From JBCBSP01 sp039819095 (GTDB taxonomy: Bacteria; Pseudomonadota; Alphaproteobacteria; Caulobacterales; Maricaulaceae), in contig JBCBSP010000003.1 in NCBI GenBank assembly GCA_039819095.1, positions 310,001-374,000 of the forward strand: a stretch of DNA of 64,000 nucleotides, in the 5' to 3' direction. Each line of letters starts with the position of its first letter. The first letter of the stretch is position 1. Positions 22,346 through 31,478 of the stretch are shown here, piece after piece. The notes below the pieces were generated by a model. It had not been told where the DNA came from. It saw only the letters and a program-made list of their open reading frames with translations, and made no database searches. The position numbers and the translations under genes were made by a program.

Positions 22346-24742
22346 CTAGTTCCGCAGTTTTCCACCTATTTTCTGCGCCGCCGCCACCACTTTCTCGCTC
22401 ACCGCCTCGATATCCTCATCGGTGAGGGTTTTCGCGGTCGGTTGAAGCACGACCTCCAGCGCAAGCGAGACATGGCCGTCGGCCACGCCTGGCCCCTCAT
22501 AGCGATCGAACAGGCGCACATCGCTGATCAGCGTCTTGTCGGCGCCTGCGGCGGCCCTGATCAGCGCGCCGGCTTCTGCGCTCTCAGGAAGAACGAAAGC
22601 GAAATCGCGCTTCACCGGCATGAGCTCGGGGATGACCGCCGGCGGGCGGGCCTTCAGCGCCTTTTTCTTCGCTGGCGGAATGGCGTCGAGGAAGACCTCG
22701 AACGCCAGCACGCGACCGTCAATGCCGAGCGCCTTCAGAACGCCGGGATGGATCTCACCAAACTCGGCAAGCACGGTCTTCGGGCCAAGGCGCAATACGC
22801 CGGAGCGGCCCGGATGCCACCACTCGCGCGCTTCGGCGGCGGTTTGAAGATTGCCGGTCGGGGCTCCGGCGGCGCTCAGCGCGGCGAGCGCATCGGCCTT
22901 GACGTCGAACACGTCCGGCTCGCCGCCCCCGCGCCAGTCGCGGGACGCCACGACCCGGCGAACGCCGGCGATCACGGTGCGCTGACCGTCCGGCGCGTCA
23001 TTCAGATAGATCGGCCCGGCTTCGAAATAGCGCGGATCGTCCAGCCCCCGGTCGGCGCTTTTCTGCGCTGAGGTGATGAGGTGGATCAACGTGCTGGGGC
23101 GCATCACATCGAGCTCTGAACTGATCGGGTTGGCCAGCGTCAGACCCGCGCCGGCGCCGCCGAAAAGATCCGCTTCGCTATGATGGCAGAAGGACCAGGT
23201 CACCGCCTCCTGATAGCCGCGTAAGGCGACAGCCCGGCGCGCCGCCCGCACCCGGTTCTGGAGCGGCGTCGCCGGCGCCTCGGTGCGCACGCCGCCAAGG
23301 CGCGGCAGCGGGGTGTGCGGCAGCTTGTCATAGCCTTCAATGCGGGCGATCTCTTCCACCAGATCGGACGACATGGTGCAGTCGCGCCGCCAGCGCGGAA
23401 CACCCACGGTCCAGATCTGGCCGGCGCGGTCGGCTTCAAAGCCCAGCGTGGACAGGATGTCCGCGATCCGGTCATCGCTCAGCGCCATGCCGGTCAGGCG
23501 TTTCACCTCGGTCGGCTTGAACGGGATCGAGCCGGGCGCTTCGGGAAGCGCGCCGGCATGGGTGCGCTCGGTCGGCTCGCCGCCACACAGCTCCATGACG
23601 AGCTGCGTCGCCAGCTCCAGCCCGTCAAAGACGAAGCCGTCATCCACGCCCCGCTCGAACCGGTAGCGCGCATCGGATTCGACGCCAAGAGCCCGGCCCG
23701 CCGCGCGAATGATCGCCGGGTCGAAAAGCGCACATTCGATGAAGACATCGGTGGTTTGGTCCGAGCAACCCGAATGCTCGCCGCCCATAATGCCGCCAAG
23801 CCCGAGGCAGCGTTCATCATCGGCGATCGCCACCACGTCCTGACCCGGCTCATAGGTCTTGCCGTCCAGCGCTTCGAACGCATCAGTCTCGCCAAGCCCG
23901 CGGCGTGCGCGGATGACATCGCCGATCTTCGCCAGATCATAAACGTGGAGCGGACGCGCCCGGTCGTAGGAAATCAGGTTGGTGATATCCACCAGCGCGT
24001 TGATCGGGCGAAGACCGATGGCGATGAGTCGTTTCTGAAGCCAGTCCGGAGACGGGCCGTTCTTCACCCCGCGCACCACCCGCCCGGCAAACAGCGGACA
24101 GCCTTCGCTCCATTCGGTTTCGATGCGGACCGGGCAGGGGCCCTGACCGGCCACCGGCGCGACCGGCTCGGTTGTCAGTCGACCGAGCCCCGCCGCGGCG
24201 AGATCGCGCGCAATGCCATGCACGCCCAGCCAGTCGGGCCGGTTCGGGGTGACTTCAAAATCGATGACCGGATCATCCAGCTCCAGCGCTTCAGCCGCCG
24301 GAGTTCCAACCGGCCACTCGCCGTCAAGATCGGCGATGCCGTCATGGTCCTCGCCGGCTTCCAGCTCTTTGGTGGAGCAGAGCATGCCATGGCTTTCAAC
24401 ACCGCGAATCTTGCGCGGCTTCTTATCCAGCGCGAAATCGAGCCCGGGTATATACGTGCCCAGCGCCGCGTAGATCGCCGTCATGCCGGTGCGGGCGTTC
24501 GGCGCGCCGCAGACGATCTGCTTGGTCCCGTCCTTGGTCTCCACCGTGCAGACGCGCAGCTTGTCGGCATCCGGGTGCGGCCGGGCGTCGGTGACGTGCG
24601 CAACGGTGAAGTCGGCCAGCTTGGCCGCCGGGTTGTTGATCTCCTCAATCTCAAGCCCGGCCATGGTCATCGCCTCGGCGAGATCATTTAGCGTGAGGTC
24701 GGTGTCGAGATGGGTTTTCAGCCAGGAGAGGGTGAATTTCAT
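22346..24742 (-). CDS. pheT: Phenylalanyl-tRNA synthetase beta subunit
   Basis: 798 residues. N-terminal MKFTLSWLKTHLDTDL, then the EMAP-type tRNA-binding domain (AHVTDARPHPDADKLRVCTV ... IVCGAPNARTGM), B3/B4 editing domain, B5 domain, a catalytic-like core with RYFEAGPIY, and the C-terminal anticodon-binding FDX-ACB domain (MPVKRDFAFVLPE ... SLALEVVLQPTAKTLTDEDI). Partner of PheS in charging tRNA-Phe. The ATG at 24742 is the conserved start. Unusually it is not next to pheS: an unknown gene and two palindromic repeats lie between them. Confidence 0.97.
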   Translation of the reverse strand: MKFTLSWLKTHLDTDLTLNDLAEAMTMAGLEIEEINNPAAKLADFTVAHVTDARPHPDADKLRVCTVETKDGTKQIVCGAPNARTGMTAIYAALGTYIPGLDFALDKKPRKIRGVESHGMLCSTKELEAGEDHDGIADLDGEWPVGTPAAEALELDDPVIDFEVTPNRPDWLGVHGIARDLAAAGLGRLTTEPVAPVAGQGPCPVRIETEWSEGCPLFAGRVVRGVKNGPSPDWLQKRLIAIGLRPINALVDITNLISYDRARPLHVYDLAKIGDVIRARRGLGETDAFEALDGKTYEPGQDVVAIADDERCLGLGGIMGGEHSGCSDQTTDVFIECALFDPAIIRAAGRALGVESDARYRFERGVDDGFVFDGLELATQLVMELCGGEPTERTHAGALPEAPGSIPFKPTEVKRLTGMALSDDRIADILSTLGFEADRAGQIWTVGVPRWRRDCTMSSDLVEEIARIEGYDKLPHTPLPRLGGVRTEAPATPLQNRVRAARRAVALRGYQEAVTWSFCHHSEADLFGGAGAGLTLANPISSELDVMRPSTLIHLITSAQKSADRGLDDPRYFEAGPIYLNDAPDGQRTVIAGVRRVVASRDWRGGGEPDVFDVKADALAALSAAGAPTGNLQTAAEAREWWHPGRSGVLRLGPKTVLAEFGEIHPGVLKALGIDGRVLAFEVFLDAIPPAKKKALKARPPAVIPELMPVKRDFAFVLPESAEAGALIRAAAGADKTLISDVRLFDRYEGPGVADGHVSLALEVVLQPTAKTLTDEDIEAVSEKVVAAAQKIGGKLRN

Positions 24743-24793
24743 GTCGGTGGGTCCAGCGGGCAAACAGGGCGGGAACGGCGTTTTGATGCGGGG

Positions 24794-25420
24794 CTATTCG
24801 GTCTCGGCGGCGGTTGGATCGACAAGCTCGACCTGGTTTGTCCAGTCGCTTGTTTCCGGGCAGGTGCGGACCGGTTCGGGCAGGAGCGCGCCATCGGATC
24901 CGAGGCGTGAGATGAAGCAGCGATCGAAGACTGAGCAATAGCAGGCTGAAACATCGATGGCCGATGTCAGACCGACGACAAAGTTTCTGAGCGCCGACAG
25001 GTCTTCGGTCGAGGCTTCCTCCCAGAACAGCTCAATGGCGGTGATCTCTTCGCCCTGGCCCAGAACGCGTCCGGTCACCGAGCTCCAATTGCGGCCCGAC
25101 CCGCTCGGCGCAAGCGCAGTGAACTCATCCCAGCCTGTGACCGTCTCATCGCCCAGCGCCAGCGTGAAATCATGGATCAGCGCCGGCCCGACGCCGTTAT
25201 TGCGCAGCCTGAGTCCGGCCGTCAGCCGGCCGGCATTCTCATTGACATAGCCGTCAATCTGGATCGCCGGCAGAACGCTGGCGTGCTGCTGAGCGCGCAT
25301 CACCCGGCCCTGATCCCAGCTGACCATGATGGCTGCGATACCCACCAGAATCGCCGCGATGGAGCCGACGGTTTCGAACCGAAGACGGAGTTTGGGGGGT
25401 TGGGTCAAGAGCGCACCCAT
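24794..25420 (-). CDS. Hypothetical single-pass membrane protein inserted between pheS and pheT
   Basis: 208 residues, not recognised. One N-terminal membrane helix (about 19-36, VGSIAAILVGIAAIMVSW) followed by a periplasmic or extracytoplasmic part with beta-like content and a cysteine-rich segment (DVSACYCSVFDRCF, then CPETSDW). It sits 51 bp upstream of pheT, and its start lies directly beside the two palindromic repeats. It resembles uncharacterised one-helix proteins with a soluble beta domain. No evidence links it to tRNA charging. Confidence 0.65.
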   Translation of the reverse strand: MGALLTQPPKLRLRFETVGSIAAILVGIAAIMVSWDQGRVMRAQQHASVLPAIQIDGYVNENAGRLTAGLRLRNNGVGPALIHDFTLALGDETVTGWDEFTALAPSGSGRNWSSVTGRVLGQGEEITAIELFWEEASTEDLSALRNFVVGLTSAIDVSACYCSVFDRCFISRLGSDGALLPEPVRTCPETSDWTNQVELVDPTAAETE

Positions 25421-25421
25421 T

Positions 25422-25545
25422 TGTCATCCCGGCCAGGCCGAAGGCGCAGAGCCGGGACCCATTCCGTGACAGTGACGCTGGCGCCTCTCGGTCCAGGTCG
25501 ACCGGACTGGGTCCCGGATAGCGCTATCGCGCTTCCGGGATGACA
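25422..25545. repeat. Palindromic intergenic repeat, copy A
   Basis: A 124-bp unit bounded by 11-bp terminal inverted repeats TGTCATCCCGG and CCGGGATGACA, with a nested inverted repeat CCGGGACCCA/TGGGTCCCGG. Strongly similar to copy B next to it and more loosely to copy C. Such REP/MITE-like units are common between alphaproteobacterial genes and can fold as cruciforms in DNA or long hairpins in RNA. Confidence 0.85.
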
Positions 25546-25557
25546 CGCATTGTGAAC

Positions 25558-25679
25558 TGTCATCCCGGACAAGCTGAAGGCGCCGTGCCGGGCCCCATTC
25601 CGTGACAGTGAGGCTGGCGGCTCTCGGTTCAGGTCGACCGGACTGGGCCCCGGGTCTCGCAAGCTCGCCCGGGGTGACA
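25558..25679. repeat. Palindromic intergenic repeat, copy B
   Basis: A 122-bp unit in the same orientation as copy A, 12 bp after it, bounded by TGTCATCCCGG and CCGGGGTGACA. The centre (CATTCCGTGACAGTGA and AGGTCGACCGGACTGGG) is almost identical to copy A, so the pair looks like a tandem duplication. Confidence 0.85.
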
Positions 25680-25694
25680 GGGTGAGGCGCGTCA

Positions 25695-26774
25695 TCAGCT
25701 CAGCCCTGTGGCCAGATTGGCCTGCAGAAGCGGGCTGAAGCCGTAATGGGCCAGCCAGCGCCGGTCTGGCTCGAAGAAGGGGCGCAGGTCCGGCATGCCG
25801 TATTTCAGCATGGCCAGCCGATCCACGCCCATGCCGAAGGCGAAGCCCTGATACTCGTCCGGGTCCAGCCCGCAGGACCTGATCACATTGGGGTGGACCA
25901 TGCCGCAGCCGAGAATCTCCATCCATTTATCGCCGGAGCCGACCTTCACCGCATCGCCGACGCGCTCATAGCGCACATCCATCTCCGCGGATGGCTCGGT
26001 GAAGGGGAAATGGTGCGGACGGAAGCGCGCCTCGACCTCGCTGGTTTCAAAGAAGGCCGCCACGAAGTCGATCAGCACCGCTTTGAGGTGACCCATATGG
26101 GTTTCTTTGTCGATCACCAGGCCTTCCACCTGGTGGAACATGGGCGTGTGGGTCTGATCCCAGTCAGAGCGATAGACCCGGCCCGGCGCAATAATGCGGA
26201 TCGGCGGCTTCTGGCTCATCATGGTTCGGATCTGCACCGGAGAGGTATGGGTGCGCAGCACTTTGGCCGCCTCGCCCTCTTCGGCCTTCATGAAAAAGGT
26301 GTCGTGCGTGTCGCGCGCCGGGTGATCGGGGGGGAAGTTCAGCGCCGTGAAGTTATGAAAGTCGTCTTCGACATCCGGACCTTCCGCGACGGCGAAGCCC
26401 ATATCGGCGAAGATGACGGCGAGTTCCTCGAACACCTGCATGACCGGGTGCAGCGAGCCCTGCGGCTCTCGCGCCGGCGGCAGAGTCACGTCAACGGTTT
26501 CGCTGGCGAGCGCCTCAGCCAGGGCGGCGGCTTCCAGCGCGGTCTTGCGTTCGGCGACCAGCGTGTTCAGTCGGTCCTTCAGCCCGTTCAGCGCCGGGCC
26601 CATCACCTGGCGCTCTTCCGGGCTCATCTTGCCGAGCGAGCGCATCTGAAGGCTCACCTCGCCCTTTTTGCCGAGCGCGGCGACGCGCGCCTCGTCCAGG
26701 CTGGAAAGATCGGGAGCTGAGGCGATCGCCTCGGCGAGGCGGGTCTCAAGTTCTTTCAGGGCGGCGTCAGTCAT
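25695..26774 (-). CDS. pheS: Phenylalanyl-tRNA synthetase alpha subunit
   Basis: 359 residues. N-terminal coiled coil (about 1-90), then the class II catalytic core: motif 1 around GSLHPVMQVFEELAVIFADM, HDTFFM, motif 2 with RTHTSPVQIR and PGRVYRSD, the MFHQVEGLVID segment, and motif 3 GFAFGMGVDRLAMLKYG. Catalytic subunit of the alpha2-beta2 enzyme. It is transcribed toward the repeats, the unknown gene and pheT, so the four may still share a transcript. Confidence 0.97.
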   Translation of the reverse strand: MTDAALKELETRLAEAIASAPDLSSLDEARVAALGKKGEVSLQMRSLGKMSPEERQVMGPALNGLKDRLNTLVAERKTALEAAALAEALASETVDVTLPPAREPQGSLHPVMQVFEELAVIFADMGFAVAEGPDVEDDFHNFTALNFPPDHPARDTHDTFFMKAEEGEAAKVLRTHTSPVQIRTMMSQKPPIRIIAPGRVYRSDWDQTHTPMFHQVEGLVIDKETHMGHLKAVLIDFVAAFFETSEVEARFRPHHFPFTEPSAEMDVRYERVGDAVKVGSGDKWMEILGCGMVHPNVIRSCGLDPDEYQGFAFGMGVDRLAMLKYGMPDLRPFFEPDRRWLAHYGFSPLLQANLATGLS

Positions 26775-26919
26775 GGCGGTCTTCCAATCGGGTGTTCAGC
26801 GGACGTTTAGAGCAGGTTGGCGCGCGGTTGAAGCGTTACGGCGCCAAAGCACCTTTCAGGCTTCCCCCTCGAACAGAACCCGCTAGCTTTCTCAGTGAAC
26901 ACCGCACTGATCTGGAGAC

Positions 26920-28101
26920 ATGGTCTTGGTCCGCAATCAAAGCCCCGCCCGCCCGTTTGACACCGAAGAGCGCAAGGCTTTCCGGGAGACCGTGGAACGC
27001 TTCGTTGCCGAACGCATTGAACCGCATGGCGACACCTGGGACGAGGCCGGCGATTTTCCCTGGGAGCTGCATGAGGAGGCGGGTGCTCTGGGCCTGTTCG
27101 GTTTCGGGATCGATGAAGTCTATGGCGGGCTGGGGTTTGATGATGCGCTGATGCGGTTCGACGCCGGCGTTGCCCTCGCCTATGCCGGGGTGGGCGGAGT
27201 GAACGCCTCGCTTGCTTCTCGCAACATCATGACGCGGCCCATTCTGGAGCTGGCGAACGATGAGCTGAAACAGGCGGCCCTGCCCGACATCGTGTCCGGC
27301 AGGACCGGCGGCGCGCTCGCCATGACGGAGCCGTCCGGCGGTTCTGACCTGTCCCGGCTGAAGACCAAAGCCGTGCGTGACGGCGATGACTGGCTCATCA
27401 CCGGTGAGAAGACCTTCATCACCGGTGGGATGAAGGCGGGCTGGTTCGTGGTTGGCGCGCGCACCGGAGGTGAAGGCTTTGGCGGCGTCTCGCTCTTCCT
27501 CGTTCCCTGGGGCGCGGATGGGTTCACCCGGACGGCCATCCGGCGAAAGATGGGTTGGTGGGCGTCCGACACCGCCACGCTGCATTTCGATCAGTGCCGC
27601 GTGCCGGCTGGGCGCCAGATGGGCCAGGAGGGCGCCTGTCTTCTGGCCATCATGGAGAATTTCAATTTCGAGCGTCTGGCGCTGGCCGCCGGGTGTCTGG
27701 GCATGGCGCGGCGCTGCCTGGATGAAGCAATCGGCTGGGCGAATGAGCGCGAAACCTTCGGCAAGCCGCTCATCCGCCATCAGGCGATCCGCCACAAGAT
27801 CGCGGACATGAGCGCGAAGATCGACGCGCTGGACGCCTATCTGCAGATGATCGCCTGGCGCATCAATGAGAGCTTTGAGGGCCGCGCGCCCATGCCGGTC
27901 GCGGAGTTGTCCAAAGCCAAATTCCTGGCCTCGAAAACGGCTGAGTTCTGCGCCTCGGAGGCGATGCAGGTCCTCGGCGGGGCCGGTTATCTTCGCGGTC
28001 AGGCGGTCGAACGCATCTATCGCGAGGTCAAGGTGATGGCGATCGGCGGGGGCTCAGAGGAGATCATGCGCGATCTCGCCGTCAAGCAGATGGGGCTTTG
28101 A
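26920..28101 (+). CDS. Acyl-CoA dehydrogenase
   Basis: 393 residues. Standard flavin fold: N-terminal helical domain, beta domain with AMTEPSGGSDLS and WLITGEKTFITGG, and C-terminal helical domain with ERLALAAGCLGMARRCLDEA and the signature QVLGGAGYLRG followed by ERIYREVKVMAIGGGSEEIM. The catalytic glutamate is expected in the GGGSEEI region. It oxidises an acyl-CoA to the 2-enoyl-CoA with FAD in fatty-acid or branched-chain breakdown; chain-length preference cannot be read. GGAG is directly before the ATG. Confidence 0.93.
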   Translation: MVLVRNQSPARPFDTEERKAFRETVERFVAERIEPHGDTWDEAGDFPWELHEEAGALGLFGFGIDEVYGGLGFDDALMRFDAGVALAYAGVGGVNASLASRNIMTRPILELANDELKQAALPDIVSGRTGGALAMTEPSGGSDLSRLKTKAVRDGDDWLITGEKTFITGGMKAGWFVVGARTGGEGFGGVSLFLVPWGADGFTRTAIRRKMGWWASDTATLHFDQCRVPAGRQMGQEGACLLAIMENFNFERLALAAGCLGMARRCLDEAIGWANERETFGKPLIRHQAIRHKIADMSAKIDALDAYLQMIAWRINESFEGRAPMPVAELSKAKFLASKTAEFCASEAMQVLGGAGYLRGQAVERIYREVKVMAIGGGSEEIMRDLAVKQMGL

Positions 28102-28115
28102 CGCACTCACCAACC

Positions 28116-28228
28116 TGTCATCCCGGCCCCCGCGCCGGGACCCATCCCGCACCCTCAACAGCTCCACCCCACGTTTCAGAGCGACCGGGCTGGGTCCTGA
28201 ATAGGGCTGAGACCCTTCCCGGATGACA
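28116..28228. repeat. Palindromic intergenic repeat, copy C
   Basis: A 113-bp unit bounded by TGTCATCCCGG and CCCGGATGACA, with internal GGGACCCAT and CTGGGTCC arms. It is the same family as the two copies between pheS and pheT but more diverged. It lies between convergent genes and could act as a transcription-stopping hairpin. Confidence 0.8.
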
Positions 28229-28273
28229 GGAGAGATTCCCGCCATCGTCATCCTGATCTGGACGCAAGCCCCG

Positions 28274-29194
28274 CTATGCCGGCCAGGTTTCCGCCAGCGC
28301 TTCCAGCACTGCGGCGCACGCCAGCGGCTGATCCAGGATCAGATGGTGCTGGGCGTGTGGGACCGACAGGAAGGCGGAGCTGGTGAAGGTGGTCTTCATG
28401 AAGTCCCAGATTTCCGCGTTGCATAGAGCCGAATCCGCGCCACGTACGAAGGCGAGCGGACACTTGGCATTGGCTGCAGCGTGTTCAGGATCGCGCCGCT
28501 CATAGGTCAGCTTCGCCCAGATGCCGGGATCGAACATCCAGGTGAAGCCCCCCTCCACCTCTTTCAGAGAACCGCGCGCAATGTGGTCGACCAGCCAGAC
28601 GTTTGCGCAGAGCTGATCCGGCAGGAGCCGGAAGCGGGCGAGCGCGCTCGTCAGGTCGGGATAGACGCGCCCGCCGCGGCGTGGCGGCGAGCCGTCGCGC
28701 TGTTCCTGCGGGGCGCGTATCGGGCTGTCGAGCAGGGCCGCGCCTTTCAATCGGTCGCCATGATGAAGCGCGGCGGTCAGCGCGACGAAGCCGCCGAAGG
28801 AATGTCCGAAAAAGTGCGGCACCCCCGCCTCGAAAGCGCCGCCGGCTTCGGCGGCCGCCAGCGCATCGGCGGCATGAATCGCCATGGTGTAGGTTTCGCG
28901 CCAGTCCGACTGGCCCATGCCGGGAAGATCCGGCGCCACGACGCGGCGGCCTGAGGCGGCCAGGTGCGGCCCGATCGCGTCCCACCAGCCCTTATGGGCC
29001 GTGCCGCCATGGGCCAGAATAATGCCCGGCGCGCCGCGCTCGCCCCAGGCCTTCCAGGCGATCTGCGCGCCCTCATGTTCAGTGAAGCCGGTTTCGACCG
29101 GCGTTTCCAGCGCGCGTTGAAACCACTTGGGCGCCTCCACCGGAGCGCCTTCAAAGCGGACAAGCGGCGGCAAGGGGCGTTGTTTTTTATCCAT
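28274..29194 (-). CDS. Alpha/beta hydrolase
   Basis: 306 residues. Oxyanion region ILAHGGTAHKGWWD, the nucleophile elbow GHSFGGFVAL, the acid in FVRGADSALCN and the late HAQHHLILDQP histidine give the Ser-Asp-His triad. The VVAPDLPGMGQSDW segment is typical of the epoxide-hydrolase/esterase branch. No signal peptide, so cytosolic. The substrate is unknown. Confidence 0.88.
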   Translation of the reverse strand: MDKKQRPLPPLVRFEGAPVEAPKWFQRALETPVETGFTEHEGAQIAWKAWGERGAPGIILAHGGTAHKGWWDAIGPHLAASGRRVVAPDLPGMGQSDWRETYTMAIHAADALAAAEAGGAFEAGVPHFFGHSFGGFVALTAALHHGDRLKGAALLDSPIRAPQEQRDGSPPRRGGRVYPDLTSALARFRLLPDQLCANVWLVDHIARGSLKEVEGGFTWMFDPGIWAKLTYERRDPEHAAANAKCPLAFVRGADSALCNAEIWDFMKTTFTSSAFLSVPHAQHHLILDQPLACAAVLEALAETWPA

Positions 29195-29468
29195 GTCCAG
29201 TCGGCGTCTTTCCTAGATCGTACGCGCTTCAAGCTTGTGCAGGCGTAGACCCGCCAATCGCGAGCGTCAAACCTTGACGGGAGCGCGACCTGCTAACCCT
29301 CTATTTACCCTAACGAATTCTCACCAGCCTCTACACGTGATCTTTACGGGAAGTGTCCCATAACGGCGCCCATGGATGGCGGAGAAGTCGCCGGGAGCTG
29401 ACGCAGAACACTGTGCAGCGTCCCATAACAGAGCGGCCTCCCGGATAGCGACCGAAAAGGCGTGGGTG

Positions 29469-30938
29469 ATGGCGAAGACCGTATTGATCGTCGATGACGA
29501 TCCAACTCAACGCCGCCTTCTTCAGGCGGTGATCGAAAAGCAGGGGCATCACGCCGAGTGCGCGGAAAGCGGCGAGGCGGGACTGGAACGCATCAGGCGC
29601 GGTGGGGTGGATGTCGTCCTTCTGGACCTGATCATGCCGGGCATGGACGGTCAGGAGACGCTGGAGACGATCAAGGCGCGCACGCCTGAGCTTCCCGTGA
29701 TCGTTCTGACCGCGCATGGTGGGATTGAAACCGTGGTGCGCGCCATGCGCGCCGGCGCGGTGGACTTCTTCGTCAAGCCGGCCAGCCCGGAGCGCATCGC
29801 GGTCTCGATCCGCAACGCGTTCAAGGTCAAGGAACTCACCGGCGAGGTCACGCGTCTGAAACGCAAGGAGACCGGCGCGCTCGGTTTCAAGGACATGGTG
29901 GCCGATGCGCCGGCCATGCGACAGGTGGTGCGGCTCGGCGAGCGGGCGGCCAAATCCAACATTCCGATCCTGATCACCGGTGAAAGCGGCGTCGGCAAGG
30001 AGCTGGTCGCACGCGCCATCATGAGCGGATCCGATCGCGCAGGGCGCCCCTTCGTGACGGTCAATTGCGGCGCGATCCCGGAAAACCTCGTGGAGAGCAT
30101 TCTGTTCGGGCACGAGAAAGGCGCCTTCACCGGCGCGGTGTCCAAGCATATGGGCAAGTTCCAGGAGGCTGATGGCGGCACGCTTTTCCTCGATGAGATC
30201 GGCGAATTGCCGCTCGACATGCAGGTGAAGCTTCTGCGCGCCCTACAGGAAGGTGAGGTCGATCCGGTCGGCTCAAAGCGCCCGGTGAAGGTCGATGTCC
30301 GCATCATCTCCGCAACCAATCGCGATCTGGCCGAGCAGGTGGCGCAAGGCGCTTTCCGCGAGGATTTGTTCTACCGGCTGAATGTCTTCCCGGTCGAGGT
30401 GCCGTCCCTGCGCGAGCGCGCTGAGGATATCCCGGCGCTGGTGCGCCACTTCATCGGCCGCTTCAACGCCCAGGAAAACAAGACGGTGATGGATGCGACC
30501 TCAGAGACCATGGACATGCTGCAGCGTCATGACTGGGCGGGCAATGTGCGCCAGCTGGAAAACGCGGTCTTCCGCGGCGTGGTGTTGTCGGACGGCGATT
30601 ATCTGACGCCGGAGGACTTCCCGCAGATTTCCGGCCTGGTTCCCAAGCTGGAAGCGCTCGACCCGGCGCCGGTGGCCGGTGCTGAAGCCGCGCCCACCAT
30701 GCACGATGCAGACAGCGTCGAGGGTGATGAGGATGAGGCCGGCGTGCACATTGTGGACGAAGGCGGCCATCTGCGCTCGCTGGAAGCGATCGAGCGCGAT
30801 CTCATCCAGTTCGCCATCGAGACCTATTCCGGACGCATGGCCGAAGTCGCCCGCCGGCTCGGCGTCGGCCGCTCAACGCTCTATCGCAAGGTCCGCGAAT
30901 ACGAGCTGGACGTGGACGGCTTCCGCGCAGCGGGCTGA
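29469..30938 (+). CDS. Sigma-54-dependent response regulator (NtrC family, TacA-like)
   Basis: 489 residues. Receiver domain with VDDDP and phospho-acceptor Asp53 (VLLDLIMPGMDG); AAA+ domain with Walker A GESGVGKE, the sigma-54 loop GAFTGA and Walker B GGTLFLDEIGE; a low-complexity acidic linker; and a Fis-type helix-turn-helix (AEVARRLGVGRSTLYRKVREYEL). It opens sigma-54 promoters when phosphorylated. Length and the DDDPTQRRLLQAVIEKQG opening resemble TacA of Caulobacter stalk biogenesis, but orthology is not proven. No kinase is adjacent. The ATG at 29469 is the family start. Confidence 0.92.
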   Translation: MAKTVLIVDDDPTQRRLLQAVIEKQGHHAECAESGEAGLERIRRGGVDVVLLDLIMPGMDGQETLETIKARTPELPVIVLTAHGGIETVVRAMRAGAVDFFVKPASPERIAVSIRNAFKVKELTGEVTRLKRKETGALGFKDMVADAPAMRQVVRLGERAAKSNIPILITGESGVGKELVARAIMSGSDRAGRPFVTVNCGAIPENLVESILFGHEKGAFTGAVSKHMGKFQEADGGTLFLDEIGELPLDMQVKLLRALQEGEVDPVGSKRPVKVDVRIISATNRDLAEQVAQGAFREDLFYRLNVFPVEVPSLRERAEDIPALVRHFIGRFNAQENKTVMDATSETMDMLQRHDWAGNVRQLENAVFRGVVLSDGDYLTPEDFPQISGLVPKLEALDPAPVAGAEAAPTMHDADSVEGDEDEAGVHIVDEGGHLRSLEAIERDLIQFAIETYSGRMAEVARRLGVGRSTLYRKVREYELDVDGFRAAG

Positions 30939-30964
30939 GGACAACCTTGCCCCCGAAGATGAAG

Positions 30965-30994
30965 CGCTCCGGGTTTTCCCTCCCGGAGCGTTTT
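30965..30994. terminator. Bidirectional-looking intrinsic terminator
   Basis: A perfect 9-bp stem CGCTCCGGG/CCCGGAGCG with an 8-nt loop and TTTT after it on the plus strand. It lies between the convergent TacA-like gene and the ASCH gene; it is clear for the plus-strand gene and less clear for the other direction. Confidence 0.85.
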
Positions 30995-31007
30995 GTCTAT
31001 TCGGGCT

Positions 31008-31478
31008 TCAGTCCTGCGGCGCCCAGACGAGGCTGAAGCGTTCGCACACCACATCCAGATCGTCGGAATAGTCGAAGCCTTCGCGCTCGGCTTCCCGGCG
31101 CCAGAATTTGCGGTGTTCGCTCAGCCAGTAATCCAGCGACAGGTCGCCCTCGCCTTCATCGAAGGCGAAGTCAGCGTCCACCTCGCGCACCGGCATGATA
31201 TCCACCTGGATGGTGCGTATGACGCAGGCCGGATCGCCGCGCCCGTCAGTGATCAGCCACAGATCGCCGGGCTGGGGCAGGGCGTCCGGATCGCCCTGAA
31301 ACCAGCGGGCGAGCGTGGCGGTGGCCTGCTTGCGCCCGATCAGGGCGAGTTGCAGCAGCGCGTCCATCATCGCTTCGCTGTCGCCAAACCCGTCCACGCC
31401 GCGCGGCAGGGCCGTCTCGCCGGTTTCAGACCGGAACCGTTCCCAGAAGGCGGATTGACCGGGCGTCAGAACGGTCAT
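31008..31478 (-). CDS. ASCH domain protein
   Basis: 156 residues. The ASCH (PUA-like) fold is indicated by GRKQATATLARW, PGDLWLITDGRGDPACVIRTI and the SLDYWLSEHRKFW segment that ends the domain. These proteins are thought to bind RNA or modified bases or to hydrolyse acetylated cytidine; the exact role is unknown. The start codon overlaps the stop of the upstream gene (ATGA), so translation is coupled with the lysine-rich protein. Confidence 0.82.
   Translation of the reverse strand: MTVLTPGQSAFWERFRSETGETALPRGVDGFGDSEAMMDALLQLALIGRKQATATLARWFQGDPDALPQPGDLWLITDGRGDPACVIRTIQVDIMPVREVDADFAFDEGEGDLSLDYWLSEHRKFWRREAEREGFDYSDDLDVVCERFSLVWAPQD

Noticed and set aside
29285..29330. Repeated CTAACCC/ACCCTAAC near the TacA-like gene as CtrA or regulator sites
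   Set aside because: It does not match TTAA-N7-TTAA and is too short to separate from chance.
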